A DNA stretch of 64,000 nt from Gonatopus flavifemur (Eukaryota; Arthropoda; Insecta; Hymenoptera; Dryinidae): contig JAFFJZ010000007.1 in assembly GCA_018340375.1 (NCBI GenBank), positions 496,001 to 560,000 of the forward strand. The letters are read 5' to 3'. The first letter of the stretch is position 1, and each line of letters begins with the position of its first letter. Below the pieces are notes generated by a model. The model did no database searches, had not been told where the DNA came from, and worked only from the letters and a program-made list of their open reading frames with translations. A program made the translations under genes and the position numbers. Of this stretch, positions 1 to 12,386 are shown one piece after another.

Positions 1-380
1 TTCACGTCCAGCATATTAGATCCGCCATTTCGAATTAACTTTTTGCCGTCAGATTCGGATTCAGCACCCTCAAAAACCCCTAGAACCCATGTTTCATAAT
101 AATCCAACGATTTCAGCCAAAATAACGGATATTCGAAGACTGTGGAGAAAATCATCCCTAGTGAAAATGGGAGCGTCAGAAGGGTATTAAGCGACGCGGA
201 AGAGTAAACGGAACAGTATCCAAGCGCGAAAAAAGCGGAAATTGAAACATTTTACGCTTCATTTGTTTCAATCTACGCTTCTGGCGAGCGGAAATTTTCA
301 CCAGGGATATACAGCGGAGAAAATTTTACCCGAGATCAGCTATTCTTTTTAGGAAAAAATGAAAGAAAAATAGGACCCGT

Positions 381-532
381 CCGATTCCAATAAAAATTGA
401 ATGGTCCCTCGGTAGGGATTTGAGGAAGGTTCCCTATAAATTTCAACCAATTTGGTCCACCCGGTCACCCGAACCCGAAGAGGTATCCCGAACACAGACA
501 GACAGAGCGACAGACAGACAGACAACCCCACG
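381..532. repeat. Dispersed repeat with ACAG/ACAGAC run
   Basis: The stretch contains a purine/pyrimidine-mixed non-coding block ending in a simple (ACAGACAG)n run near 500-525. Both strands give short open frames here only because of base composition. The block looks like part of a dispersed insect repeat; no transposase or reverse transcriptase motif is visible, and I see no gene in 1-1600. Confidence 0.35.
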
Positions 533-1608
533 GATTATCAATCAAGTATCCAATGAAATGAAAAACTATCAAACTCCCAATTGGATCACTCAAATATTTT
601 AGAAGATACGGTCAGAGGGTACGATAGCGGGTGCGATAGGCACTCCGTGCTTGGTATACTACGTATACCGATGAGTGCCTGCAAAGTAGCTCCAAGAACT
701 ATTTCAAAGTAAAGTAGATGAGGTAGCTGTTCCTCTTACTCGATTAACTAGTTTTTCACAACGATACAATTTTCTAGTCGCAAATACTCAAAACATTTGT
801 GACCCCTAACGAACTATTTCCGATAGACATTTGGTTTATCATCACAACTATCTCTAATACAACTCCGTAAAAATAGCTAGTGTGACTAAGTTCTTTTTTC
901 CCGTGAAGGAACAGAGGTGGGCAACTTCCAATTGGTACCGATGGAACAATTTACGTTTGTGTAATTTGAAGAAGTTGAAAATATAACTTTGTAATACTTT
1001 GAGAGATTCTTTGAAAAGATCAGTTTGTAATACTTGGTGTACTTTTTCTTTTGAAACATCCGAATTAACTGACGCAAAGTATTCATTGCGTCATTTATAA
1101 TCGCGCTTATTGGATCAGATCCTCCATCTGAATCTGAGAGCAAAATTAAATGTATTGTAGAAATTAATTCGTTGTTTTTTTAAAATACGATTTAATATTT
1201 TTTCTCAATTCATTGTTATACACATTTTCATTCGTCCTTCCTTTGAAAAATTCGATGAATTCTGTTCGTTTGAGTCCTCAATATCAGAGTCAATTGTCTC
1301 TGGTAAGTTCTCGTTTTTTGATTCCGCGGTATCCGATTCAAGATCAATTGAAAACTTCAGATTTTTTCGTAAGGGTTTTTCAAGTTGTTTTCTTTCAATA
1401 TCTTTTCCTGGAGAGTTAACAATAGAGTTGTTATCTGTTAGAGATCCTGAAACAGATATAGCATCATTTGATGAGTTATTTTTTGAATCCGAAATAATTG
1501 AAATACTTTTATGATTCCGATTTTTTATTATTTTACTGTTGGATTATTATCCAACATTAGATTTGAGCATAAGATAAGAACATAAGAATCAAACCGCAAT
1601 AACAGGAA

Positions 1609-2215
1609 TAGACGGTCAAAAGGGAGAAGCACAAATCAAAAGAGGGGTGAGACAAGGTTGCTCACTATCACCATTGATTTTCAATTTGTATATGGAAGAA
1701 GCGATGGACGGAGTGAAGGAGCAAGTGCAATTGAAATTACAGATCCAGGGAGGAAATGTAAGCATGTTGAGATTTGCGGATGACATAGCTATATTAGCTA
1801 CGGGCTTTATATGGTTGCGAAACTTGGACAATTGGAAAAGCGGACTAACGAAGACTTGAAGCTTTTGATGTGTGGTGTTATAGCAGGATGCTTAAAATAG
1901 AGTAGATAGAGGAAGTAGAAAATGAAGAAGTACTTGAGAAGGTAAATGAAAAAAGAAGTCTCTTGAAACATGTCGTGAAAAGAAGAAGTAATCTTATAGG
2001 ACACACATTAAGGCACGATAGTTTATTGAAAACAATATTGGAAGGAAAAATGAATAGTAAAACTCGTAAAGGTAGACCAAGATTAAGTTATATGGAGCAA
2101 ATTATACAAGATAAAGGTTGTCGTACATATGTAGAAATTAAGCGTTCAGCAGATAATAGACAGGTTGGAAGATTTCATCAAACCAGTCGTAAGACTGATT
2201 CCTTCATGATGATGA
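1609..2215 (+). pseudogene. Non-LTR retrotransposon fragment (RTE-like reverse transcriptase), internally deleted
   Basis: The first part reads through the reverse transcriptase motif GVRQGCSLSPLIFN and reaches the catalytic FADDIA box, both diagnostic of LINE reverse transcriptases. Shortly after FADDIA the frame jumps straight to the C-terminal tail (WCYSRMLKI, then an in-frame stop, then GHTLRHDSLLKTILEGK and GRPRLSYMEQI). That tail is the usual end of many insect RTE-like retroelements. The thumb and most of the connection region are missing, so an internal deletion lies near 1805-1860. The endonuclease domain is absent upstream. It is a dead 5'-truncated copy. Confidence 0.8.
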
Positions 2216-2803
2216 GGATGATGATGATCTGTTACCATAATCAATTTTTCAGGTTTTATTCAAAGGGTTGGTATTGTTGTCTTCATTCATTGGTTTTTTT
2301 CTCCTTGGAGGACTTTTTGATATTTTGTGTGGAGGATCTTTCTCTTCACCTGTTCATCGAAAAATTTCTATGTAATAAGATAAATGTAAAATTACAAGGC
2401 TGTCAAATACATTAATGAAATTATTAATTTCCCATAAGTAAGTAGAGTGTGGAATGAACGATGTATGTTTTTGATGACTCACAACATTTACATTTGTATG
2501 GAGTTTATAATTCACATTTTTAAATTGAGCTGTGTTGAAAGAGAAATTCATAATCAGAGAGAGAAAAAAGGAAGACAGCTACAAACAGTGTTTCTTCTTC
2601 TCTTCTCAATAATTACAATTTACACGCACATTCAACTATTTTTCTTCGAAGAAAAATTTTTTCAGCGATCATTCCTAGATCTTTTTTCTCCGTGTAGGTG
2701 AATTTATTTTCGTATTATCAAAGACTAGAAGGTTTTATAAAATTCAATTCGCGGATCAATACTTTGTGAATCTATCAAAGATGAGACGTGGAGGCTATTT
2801 AAA

Positions 2804-3291
2804 ATGGCCCTGGCCTCTTCTTGGTTCTTCGTCGGAGGTAAGCATGGCTTTATATTCGTACACTGTAAAAAATTTTATCGGAAAATTCCTACATATTTAT
2901 GTGAAGTAATTAACACATACATGCGTTAGGAATTTTCCCAACTTGTCCGGAAATTTACTGTGAAATGTTGGGAAAAATCCCATAAAGTTTAGAATTTTCA
3001 GATAAATGTATGGGAAATTTCATATACATGTACCGGAAATGGATTTCCTAATCAGTGATTGGAATTTTCCAGTTGATGTACACAGAAAAATTCCGATTAT
3101 TTCTTACAGTGTTGTTTCCGTTTCTCCTATATCAGACTCATTGCAGAACGTTGTTTTCACATTTGATCGATGATAAGAACGTTCCAGACGACGTTGCCCC
3201 ATGTCTCAATCGACTGAGAAATAGAACCAAAGTGATTTGTGTGAAAACTGGAGGGAAAGTGTTAACAGTGACTATCCACCTGCAAATTTAG
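2804..3291 (+). CDS. Possible two-exon secreted-protein start (candidate Wnt 5' exons)
   Basis: An ATG in good context (AAAATGG) at 2804 opens MALASSWFFVG and stops at a consensus donor GAG|GTAAGC (2838). Joined to the acceptor-like site inside the MITE end (exon from 3110), the frame continues as V-LFPFLLYQTHC, giving a convincing signal peptide, then a short cysteine-containing stretch with CLNRLRNRTKVIC before a stop at 3289-3291. Alternatively an ATG at 2781 joins in phase 0 to a second acceptor (exon from 3136). The spacing of two cysteines about 12 residues apart is reminiscent of Wnt N-termini, and the exons lie upstream of the Wnt exon on the same strand. No RWNC-type Wnt exon was found between here and 17604. 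It may equally be a small secreted peptide or chance. Confidence 0.25.
2861..3111. mobile_element. MITE with CACTGTAA-type ends
   Basis: The left end CACTGTAAAAAAT and right end ATTTCTTACAGTG are inverted repeats, and the interior is rich in GGAATTTTCC-like words in both orientations. The left flank is TA; the right flank reads TT, so the target duplication is imperfect. Its ends match those of the MITEs at 18963, 19378 and 28654, implying a shared Tc1/mariner-type transposase. The right terminus supplies a splice-acceptor-like TTTCTTACAG. Confidence 0.7.
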
Positions 3292-3954
3292 TATACTTTT
3301 TTTCATCAATTCTCACTGTGACTTTTCTGTATATTATGGGATAATCACGATAATCCTCCCCCCCCCCTTCCTCCCCATTTGCTACACTCCTCAGAATCCC
3401 CGGAAACTGAGCATATTTCGCCAGCCCTGGATGACGTCTAATGAAAACATCTGTGTCAGAAAGTCAAAATATACTCACCTCATTCAGAGAGTATTCCAAC
3501 TTCATACGTATCCCACTTTTTGTTTGGTGGTTTTGATTCTCTGAGTGATTTTTCCACTGTATCCCATTCGTCACTCGGGGGATAAAAATGATACCACGAA
3601 GTCCGCTTCTTTCAGACCCAAGAAGCCGGAACAAGGTCAACTGTATTTTCTTTCTTTTTGATTTTCTCATTTTGGAATCCAGCAAGGACGTATCTCGTTG
3701 TTTTGTGCAAGTTGAAGAATAGTTTTTATTCATCACTAGAATTATTCAATTTCAATACTATTGATTCTTGAAAGCAAATGATTCTGATGTCACATCATAA
3801 AATTATATATGAAGAAATAGATGTGAAAATTGTATATGAAGAGAAAAATGAAATAAATTTTTGTCAATTAATAATCAAACGAATTTTTCTCAAAACATTT
3901 TTCAATGATAATCTGACCGTACTAAAGAATGATTCACGGCATAAAAATTTTGAA

Positions 3955-5446
3955 TACCGTAACCTGGGGTTACTTTGTCACATGACTTCCCACGTTTATT
4001 CACATATGTTTTATTTTATAATCGTTCGGAAATGATCTCTCCTGGGAAAAGGAAATGATAGAAAACCAATTAGAAGGGTCAAAGCCACATAGAAAACGAT
4101 TCAGGATCCATGACCTGTGTCACAAAATAACCCCCCAGTAAACACTGTGGTCAGGTTTTTTGAAAGACAAACATTGGCAATGCCGGTGAAATGCTGGCGT
4201 TGCTGAATATGTATTGGGCCTTTACAGGATGTGCAATGACACTCGATACATTATTTTCCATCGAAGGACCAATAATGGTATCACGTTCATTTCTGATGCC
4301 AGGAAATTAAGGCAGAATTGTAATGACCCGATATGTTGCCAATAATGGCTCCCCGTATTATAGTACTGCCATCTGTAGCGATTCTTATGAACTTTGCTGT
4401 TGTTGGTTTTATAACAGATGATCAAACCCATCCCATTAAATTAATATTTTATGAGAATTCTTCATTCATTCGAGAATTAATTTCTATATTTTAAATTGAA
4501 AATAAAATCATACCTAATATCGTGTATCGAGTGAATCATGCAAGTTTTATTTTATTGGAATATATTGTGAGGTGATGTGAATAAACGAAGGTTACGCGAT
4601 TCACTATTCAATAACAACACATGAGAACATTTCATCAAACTTTGAGTAGTATAGACGTCTTTATCCGACAAAACACTTGTTCGCGATGAAGATATTCTTT
4701 CCAACATTTGATTCAGTGTAAAAGTAGGAATGAATCAGTGTGTGGTTTCAAGTACCGTATATTCATGATCAGGATATATTTTCAATAATTTTTCATTCAC
4801 TACAACACCAATTAGTGTTCCAACGAAAACGAAGGATTGGCAGCAGCGCGTCAACGACTACCCCTAAGAGAACATGAAGCTTCAGGAACGTTCATTGAAT
4901 GTTCCTAGAGGTTTGCGAACTTTCCTTGAACTTTTGTGAGGGTTTATGTTCTCTTGGGGACTGAACGTGATCATAAATGTGCAGCATTCTCAGGAGCGGT
5001 AGAAGTTTGGATGGATGACCGTGGACCCAAAGCATTTCTCAGGATTCCTTCACGTTAGATTACAACGACATGTTTGAGGATAAGAAAATCATTGCGGATG
5101 AATACCATTCATCCAATAAATTTTTTTTTTTCATTTTATAGTCTTCAATAAATTCATCGTTTTTTATTCTTGTTCAAGATGATATTGAATTCACAATGAA
5201 TTCGTGTCTTGACATTCATATTCAATCAGTGGATAAAGTTTGGTGATTCAATGAAGGCATACGGTGTTGGTTGAATGTTATGTGGCCGAGTGCTGGCCCG
5301 TGGGACATATACGTGTTGGGCCATCAAAGGCTGCCAATGGAGGACCATCAAAGCTATTGCTGGCATTTATTGAAGACCCAGTACAGGCTCATCAGTGCAG
5401 CGTTTGCTGAGCCCTTTCATTCACAGAGTTACCCCAGTTTACGGTA
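3955..5446. mobile_element. Non-autonomous element with TACCGTAA...TTACGGTA ends
   Basis: A 24-bp imperfect inverted repeat (TACCGTAACCTGGGGTTAC at the left, its complement with CTGGGGTAAC at the right) bounds about 1.5 kb. No open frame with transposase motifs is seen inside. Internal blocks around 4200-4350 and 5270-5400 are GC-richer and share inverted words such as TGGGCC and TGCTGGC. It contains the small MITE at 4861. The pairing could be fortuitous because the arms are far apart. Confidence 0.45.
4861..4959. mobile_element. Small MITE, CCCC[T/A]AAGAGAACA family
   Basis: A 99-bp palindromic element begins CCCCTAAGAGAACAT and ends ATGTTCTCTTGGGG, with GAACGTTC-like words between. It is the same family as the copy at 50713-50823, and its ends resemble those of 11730-12232. 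The flanks are TA and AC, so the duplication is not preserved at this copy. Confidence 0.7.
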
Positions 5447-6653
5447 ATACAAAACAGGTCCATAACATGAAAAGAAATTCTCGAATTCAATTTTTCGAGT
5501 TCTTTTCGCAGTAAGTTTTAGTGAAACTTTATTCTTATCGATAAAGTAACAGAAGTACAAAGAAGTGCCAAAAACAAAACTAGAACTGTCAACGATGTTC
5601 ACGAGGTTTCTTTCTCGACGAATAAACATTACATCTCGTAGCAAACAGTTACAAAAATCATTCTAAATCTCTTACCTCTTCCTCGCTATACTTGACATCG
5701 TGATAGAAATTGAATGTTTTTCTAAACGAAACAAAATCACAGCTTGAATCAAGTCATAGGGTCGATTTCGATGGTGAAACTGAAAATACATCGCTATTCC
5801 AGGAGCATTTCTCACAAGCACGTGAAATAAAATAAAATATAAAATTGTTTATATCTTTCACAAAATTTCATAATTAGAGGCAAAGGTGGTATAATGGGCC
5901 CCTGCTGGTAATATGGGCTCCCTCGGTATCTGATTGTCTAGGTCACGAATTCTAGCAGTGAACACTAGAACTACCAGAACTAGTTCCCAAACGACACTGT
6001 CGATCGCGCTGACCGCTCAGCTGTTATGATTTGTAATATATCAAGCAGTGAATTTTGTCGTCTTTATCAAAAGGCTGAAGGTAAGAGTTTGACTTGATAA
6101 TACTACGGTTTTTTCATTTCAACTGGTGAAACCAAGTTTATGTAGGTAGGTATGTATTTAGTATGCTATGAAGATTGTGTTTTACATGAAGTGATGTCAG
6201 TTTACTTATCGAATCAAGTTGAGTTCAGGAAAATTTCATTTTCCAAGATGGCCAAGGTGGATATAAGGCTTAGAGCATATATATATGGAGTGCTAATCCA
6301 GCCCGTTTTCTATAGTTTCGTTGAAGCCAAGATGTTTCAGATCAAAGTTGCAATTGCGCATGTGCGTTCTTCATCGGCAAATCTCGTAATTTTTCGGGTA
6401 CCTTCGGTGATATATATATGCCTAGGTGGAAAGTAAACACTTCAAAATATTTTAAGGTTATATTTATTTCTTTGACAGATTTGGTTTTTGGTTGACAAAG
6501 TTGGTTTTTAGTAAATTAAAAATATTAATTCATGAAAAAAGCATAAGAATTTTAAATAAAGTAATCCTTTCATAGAATCGATTGGTGAAGGATTCCAGGA
6601 TTTCATGCAAGTTATTTCGAAGAGTAAAATCAATTCTCTAATCATATTTTAAT

Positions 6654-7750
6654 TTATTGGTTTTTAAATAATACTAGTTTTGTAAATTTATGTCGAATAA
6701 ATTCCTTTGTTGATTTGTCATTAACACGTCGTGCTTCGTGATCTGATCTTATTTTCAAATATAATCTTGCGATATGTTTAATTAATTGAATTCTATGATT
6801 ATCAATAACATTCTGATCCATGATATGATTTAACATAATACTGTTTTGGAAGACTGAATCGCAAATAGATATACAGGTTTTCAGAACTAATTTTTCTAAA
6901 ATCTTATGAGTTGTAAAAATATGCTTGGTTGCTCTCAATAATTTTTCAGCTGTATGTGTTATTTTTACTGCATCTTTGGATGGCAAAGTCAAATTCCCTC
7001 TGTCTTTATAAGATAATAACGTACTGGTTGTGTTTTCTGAGGTCACTAAAACTGTAATGCATACCCCTGGTTAAAAGAATCCATCACTTCTGACAAATGA
7101 AATTAAATGAGATTTGGCCAGAACATTGTCCGAGAATCAATGAGATTTGGCCGGATTCAGTGAGATTTGGCGAGAATCGACTGTTCTTTCTGACCAAATC
7201 TCATTGACATTTGCTGGATGAGATTCGGCCAGAACATTGTCCAAGTTCAACTGTAATTTAGTGAGATTTGGCGAGAATCAATGGTTTTTTTAAACCAGGG
7301 ACAGGACACATATTTATATTATTAATAAGTTTTCGTACCACAAATCCAGAAATATACGTCACAACATTTTCTACATATGGACTTAGGGTTTGCATTGTAT
7401 CACAGTATTCATAATCAAACTGATTGACAGTAGTGATTTCTTCGTTATTAACCTCGGTATAATCATCTTGAGAAATAAATATGTTGTTGGTTCGCTCTGA
7501 TGAGTTAGACGAGGTGAATAATATTTGAATATCATCAACTAAACAAGAACCATTTGACACTGCTGAAATTTCATGTCGAACTATTAATCTCTTATAACTT
7601 GATTCAAATTGGTATGCATTTGAATTGTTATTGAATCCTCCTCTACTTCGGATGGCAGAAAAAAAAGTTTCTAATGGATCCTGGTTTAATTTATATGTCA
7701 ATAAATATGACAATCCAAATTTTTTTAAATCGTTGAATAGTTCAAACATA
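6654..7750 (-). pseudogene. C-terminal region of the P transposase
   Basis: The frame LLTYKLNQDPLETFFSAIRSRGG is the highly conserved P/THAP9 block containing the late acidic residue of the catalytic core (QDPLE.FF...R..GG). It is followed by NAYQFESSYKRLIVRHEI and a C-terminal tail with YISGFVVRKL and NMCP. After the MITE 7075-7300 it continues as TSENTTSTLLSYKDRGNL to the stop at 6654-6656. This part carries no stop of its own apart from the MITE, so the protein's end is well preserved. Confidence 0.85.
7075..7300. mobile_element. CCCTGGTT...AACCAGGG MITE with TGAGATTTGGC words
   Basis: This 226-bp palindromic element begins CCCTGGTTAAAAGAA and ends TTTTTTTAAACCAGGG, with AC duplicated on either side (7073-7074, 7301-7302). 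Removing it and one AC reads NMCPVCITVL in the P transposase. Its interior consists mostly of repeated TGAGATTTGGC[C/G] and GAGAATC blocks in both orientations. The terminal sequence matches that of the 3.4 kb element at 42451-45839. Confidence 0.88.
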
Positions 7751-8514
7751 CCCATGTAACACAGAATATTCTGAGAATATTCTCACAACATCCGTAAAAC
7801 GTACTGTATCGAATATTCTTACAAAGAGCGTAGAAGCTTCGTAAATATTCATAGAAGATTCTCAGAACATTTGAATGGGACTGTTTCGAATATTCTAGGA
7901 ACGTTCGTACAATATGCGTACAAAGTTTGTAGGGAGATTGATAAGCAGCGCATGCGCAAGTATCTTAATGACATGAATTCAGTAATGGCGGATAATGTTG
8001 TTGACAGGCTACAGACCCTTGGATGATATATTATTTCAATTTGTATTTGGGGAATGAGAATTTGATAAATGTGCATTTTAATATCCCGAATATTTTGAGG
8101 GCGTCATGCGTGAAAAATAATCTTCAAAAGCGTAATAAAATTTGAAGAAATATCGTATAGATTATGATTGCTTGTTGCGAATCATAAGTATCTCACCCGT
8201 CCATGTGGATCCATGATATTGCTCAGAATCCATGATGACAGATGTTTATTGATTGAAAGAATTGATTGTGAATTAGTTTTCGGTTACATGCAGAAGTCAT
8301 ATTGGCAGGAATTTCTATTTTAACAGCATTTTTTTATAATATTCCCACAATATTCGTGGCATAATATTCTGAGAATATTTGAAACAGTCTCATTCAAACA
8401 TTCTGAGAATGTGCGTAGAATATATTCGCACGTAATAAGAATCTCCTTAGAATATTCGAATATCCTCAACGTATATTCTTAGAACATTCTCAGAACGTGC
8501 TTGTGCTACCTGGG
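7751..8514. mobile_element. CCCA...TGGG MITE with AGAATATTCT words
   Basis: This 764-bp element is flanked by TA on both sides (7749-7750, 8515-8516), starts CCCATGTAACACAGAATATTC and ends in GTGCTACCTGGG. Excising it with one TA restores the P-transposase reading LQN-MFELFNDLKKFGLSY across the junction, which proves the 2-bp duplication. The interior repeats AGAATATTCT-like palindromes at least six times, clustered near both ends. Confidence 0.9.
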
Positions 8515-8516
8515 TA

Positions 8517-9710
8517 TTCTGCAAATCTATAATAAATCCAATAAATCCGGCTTTGCGAATTCCATTCAATATATTATTGTTATTTATATCTTTGATTTGT
8601 TTTATATATTCAATAATTGTGTCAGCATATCCCTCTAATCCTTCATAAGTACTATCTGAAAGAACATCTTACATTTTACGTTTTTGAAAAATCGTGTCCT
8701 AACATTGAGCAAATCAAAGGCATCATTGAACATTTTACAGGAGGTGGAGGTCTCTTCACAATGCTGAAATTGATCAGGCATTTCTTGTTCAAGAAAATTT
8801 AAAGCAGACGCAACACTATTGCTCAAGGTCTGAGCAGCAAGCTTGACTTTCATTTTGTTGGATTTATAAAGAACATGTTGTTTCTTTAATTTTGTCCCAG
8901 CAGTTAATCCTTCTGTATTTTGTGTTTCAAAGAGACGGATTATGTTTTCCCACAGAATTGAGTTTGCACCTCTTTTTAATACCCTTAGATCTCCCAGAGC
9001 ATTTCGTGCTAACTTTAACATATGACACGGATCAAAGAAGCAATATATTTTATTTTTTGTGGTGGCATCTACAAAGTACGGTTTGAAGTTTTCACCTAAA
9101 TTGAAATTCGCCCCCAAATGGTTACACATTGAAAGATTAACACTGGCCCCATCGAAAGTTATGGAACGAACTATGATTCCGGTTTCATGAACCATGTTTA
9201 GACAATGTTGTAATAAATTGGCTCTGTGTTTGCCATCCAAAGATTGTATTAAAAAATATCCCAATGGAACTTTCCAATTCGCATTCAATGCTACAAGCAT
9301 GAAGACTTTTATGAATGCACTTTTAGCTTCTTGGCGAACGTCTTGTTGATTAAAATTGGTGCCTAAATCAACGTAACCATAGAATCTACGACCATCAAAA
9401 TATACATGTTGGCGGATTGCGATTTCATCTAAAATCAAGTTACATAAAATGGGACCAGACGGGTTGATAGATTGTGCTTCTGCTTCACTGAGACCATCTT
9501 GTTTTTTTGCTTTGACTTGATTTCTTAAATGCCTTGAATACTTCTTCGGTAAATCCTGGTTGCCCATCAACTGTTGTATACCAATTTCTGATAGTTCATG
9601 GCGCTGGCAGAAGATTATTGAAATTCTTCCTGACGTGCTCGTAAGCTTTGGATGAATAGAAATTCAGTGTAAGAGCAAATGCTCTCAATTCTGGCGAGTA
9701 TTTTTTATTC
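8517..9710 (-). pseudogene. Catalytic region of the P transposase
   Basis: Starting near QLNKKYSPELRAFALTLNFY the frame runs through KAYEHVRKNFN, then a stop and frameshift, then LILDEIAIRQHV and FYGYVDLG, the part of P transposase holding the first catalytic aspartate, and FFDPCHMLKLARNALGD. It continues to KMFNDAFDLLNVRTRF. After a break near 8640 it resumes in another frame with DSTYEGLEGYADTIIEYIKQI up to the MITE at 8514. The match to P/THAP9 transposases is clear; roughly 400 residues can be followed. Confidence 0.85.
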
Positions 9711-9799
9711 AATTGTTTTTTTCTGCTTATGACCTGATTTATAACACTCGGGATTTGGTCCTATACAAAATATACAATCTAACATTATCTTATAAAAAA

Positions 9800-11160
9800 C
9801 ATTAAGGGTGGACAAGTACAAAAGAATTTCCCAATTTGCAGTGTGAAGCTTTGCCGTAGGCTCATATGACGTTTGTGTTTAGAAACTTATCACTGTATAT
9901 CACTATATGAACATACCAAGAAATTATGCATAACATCATATCCTGATATGTTACTTTGTGGGGTATGTTATTGGGAAAGCGCATTCATATTGCATTGTGA
10001 CGAATGCATATTAACATGATTGTGATGCAAATGATATGTTGCCCCTATCTACGAGAAAGAATAAACATACAAAAAAGAAAAAGAAATATTTTCAATATGT
10101 TAGCTTGTCTTCCAATGCATTAACCCTGAAAAAAACAAACTCAAGGATTTAAATAAAAACTGAGTTAAGTACTCAATGAGAAATTCTCAAATGAAAAGCT
10201 GTTGTATCACAGTATAAAAATGTCTTATTTTTGTTTTTTTTTATCAAGCAATTCTGAATTTTTTATGACAAATACATGCAAATCATATTTCGAATTAACA
10301 TATTACTGACAGGTTTTTATTCAAGTACGGATAATGGGGTCATAATTAAATTTTCATTGGGAATACTTCACTTTGTTTTTATTTGAGTTCATTAATTATT
10401 CATATAAATTCAGTTACAAGAATAATAAAATAAATATATAATAAATAAATAATAATGATAAAAAAAATGTGTCGGACTTTCCATTTTAAGTCACCCACAA
10501 TCTCATGCATTACTAATAAACATACCTTTACAGACGTATATGTATCTAAAACTTATTCAACAGAGGGATTGAAATGTAAAAATGATTATTTCCATGATTA
10601 CGTTGAATGCGATATAGTATTATGTGTAATTGATGGAATGATCAAAACATATAATTGAATTCACCGTTTTTATAAGAATCATTTCCTTTAGAAATTTTTA
10701 TAATGCAAAAATTCAAAGGCCATCAAACATCACAAAAACTGTGAACATTCGGTTCCATTTGATGTTTACAAGCTATTCATCAAATTCAGATTTTAATGAT
10801 GTTAACAAAGATCATATCTGAAATTGGCATGAAATGTAGGAAATGATTCATTATTTATAATTATAAATCACATCAAAAACTATGTGAATTTTATATTGTT
10901 CAAAATTTGGAATATTTGTTTTCAATGATAAAGGATTCCTGAAGCATGTGTTTTTAAATTGTCTGATGCTCCATTGCAAATCTTCAAATTTATTTTTATA
11001 ACGTTACTTATTTCATACATTTGTCCATCACTGTGTCTCAGAGAAAATGACACTCACAAATGCAATATTCAACGAAATGCAGTAACGCATATCTGCAGTA
11101 ACGAATAATTATTGTACCTATATTTACAATTTTTTACAATTGTTCATTATCAGACCTAAA
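9800..11160. other. AT-rich intron of the P element, no gene seen
   Basis: This stretch separates the coiled-coil exon from the catalytic exon. It is about 75 percent A+T with homopolymer runs. The only open frame longer than 60 codons (10455-10658, +) has no motif, a lysine/threonine-rich composition and no upstream context, so I treat it as non-coding. Confidence 0.6.
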
Positions 11161-11168
11161 AAACATAC

Positions 11169-12255
11169 CTTTAAATGCTCAACTGCATCCCAGAGATCAT
11201 ATTTTTCTGCTTCAAAACATTCAACAATTCTGTCATTGTCTTTATGCGCTTGACTAATCTATTACGAGACTGCTGTAAAAGTTTAATTTTCTTCCGTTGC
11301 TGCTGTATTTTGTTTTTTGCTATATTTAAAGCTCGTTCAGCTCTTCTAGGGGTAGCCAGGTGTGGTGTACGAATATCACCAACGTAACGAATCGGTTGCT
11401 CATTCACAGGTGTTTGTGGCCGCAGCACATCATTCGTTTGTTCTATGCTATTTTGTATACTAGCATTGGGAGTATTACAAACATAAGCATCGGTGTGCAC
11501 ATCTGCAGATATGTGCAGGCAGGGTGGTTGCTGTACAGTTGTTCCTGTTGAAGTGGTTTGCTTTGGAGGAAATATCTGAGAGACTTTCGATGAATCAACT
11601 CCACTAAATACATCTTCCGTGAGGACAGAAGTGGCAGTGTGATGGGATATTTTATTGTCACAAGTTGTATCGATTTTTTTCCCTTCAACTGACTCCAATT
11701 CATCGTGCAGATGTGGCCTGGTGAGAGGACCCGAAGAGAACATGAAGCTTCAGCGAACGTTCAGATCAGATGTGTATAGATCGGGCCGAAGGTTCATTAG
11801 AGCTAACTTTCAGATTCACAAACGTTTGACGAAGGTTCTACGGACGTTGAGATGTCCGCCTCGAAATACGTTCAGGAAACATAGATGGAACGTTCGCTGA
11901 AGGTTCATCGAAGGTTTGAGGAAGCTTCACAAAAATATCTATACTTATATTAATTTTGATCAATTTATACGAAACATAAATGAATTAATAAACATAAATT
12001 ATTATAAATTAATCTGAGTATAGATATTTTTGTGAAGCTTCCTCAAACCTTCGATGAACCTTCAGCGAACGTTTCATCTATGTTTCCTGAACTTATTCCG
12101 AGGCGGACATTTCAACGTCCGTAGAACCTTTGTCAAACGTTTGTGAATCTAAAAGTTAGCTTTCATGAACCTTCGATCCGATCTATACAGATCTAATCTG
12201 AACGTTCGCTGGAGCTTCATGTTCTCTTCGGGGAATATCATGTTGCAACTCAAAA
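11169..12255 (-). pseudogene. Coiled-coil exon of the P element, split by a MITE
   Basis: The frame carries SFELQHDIPLTRPH, a low-complexity linker, then RYVGDIRTPHLATPRRAERAL followed by a basic leucine-rich coiled coil and LLNVLKQKNMIS. YVGD.RTPHL.TPRRA is a recognisable P-element segment ahead of the dimerisation zipper. An ACAAG acceptor near 12256 gives the correct phase from the THAP exon, although its pyrimidine tract is poor. The exon is interrupted by the MITE 11730-12232; removing it with one GA copy keeps the frame. Near 11189 one G is missing, so DAVEHLK before the GTATGT donor (11163-11168) is read out of frame. Confidence 0.8.
11730..12232. mobile_element. Palindromic MITE inserted in P-element exon
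   Basis: A 503-bp foldback begins CCCGAAGAGAACATGAAGC and ends with its complement, with GA on both sides (11728-11729 and 12233-12234). The two arms of about 220 bp run almost the full length around an AT-rich loop near 11940-12010 and are dense in GAACGTTC and AACGTTTG words. Arm divergence of several percent suggests a moderately old insertion. The ends resemble the AAGAGAACA ends of 4861 and 50713. Confidence 0.9.
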
Positions 12256-12386
12256 CTTGTGTCTCATGGATTAGAATAAAATTTTTAAATAATAAGTAAG
12301 TCAGACTATTCAGGTTAGGAAAACCATTATATACATTTTTCTGAATCGCAGTGTCATGACTACAATTGAAATACTGTGATACATAC

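Noticed and set aside
10455..10658. Small + strand gene in the P element
   Set aside because: It is antisense inside an AT-rich intron, lacks motifs and has no support.
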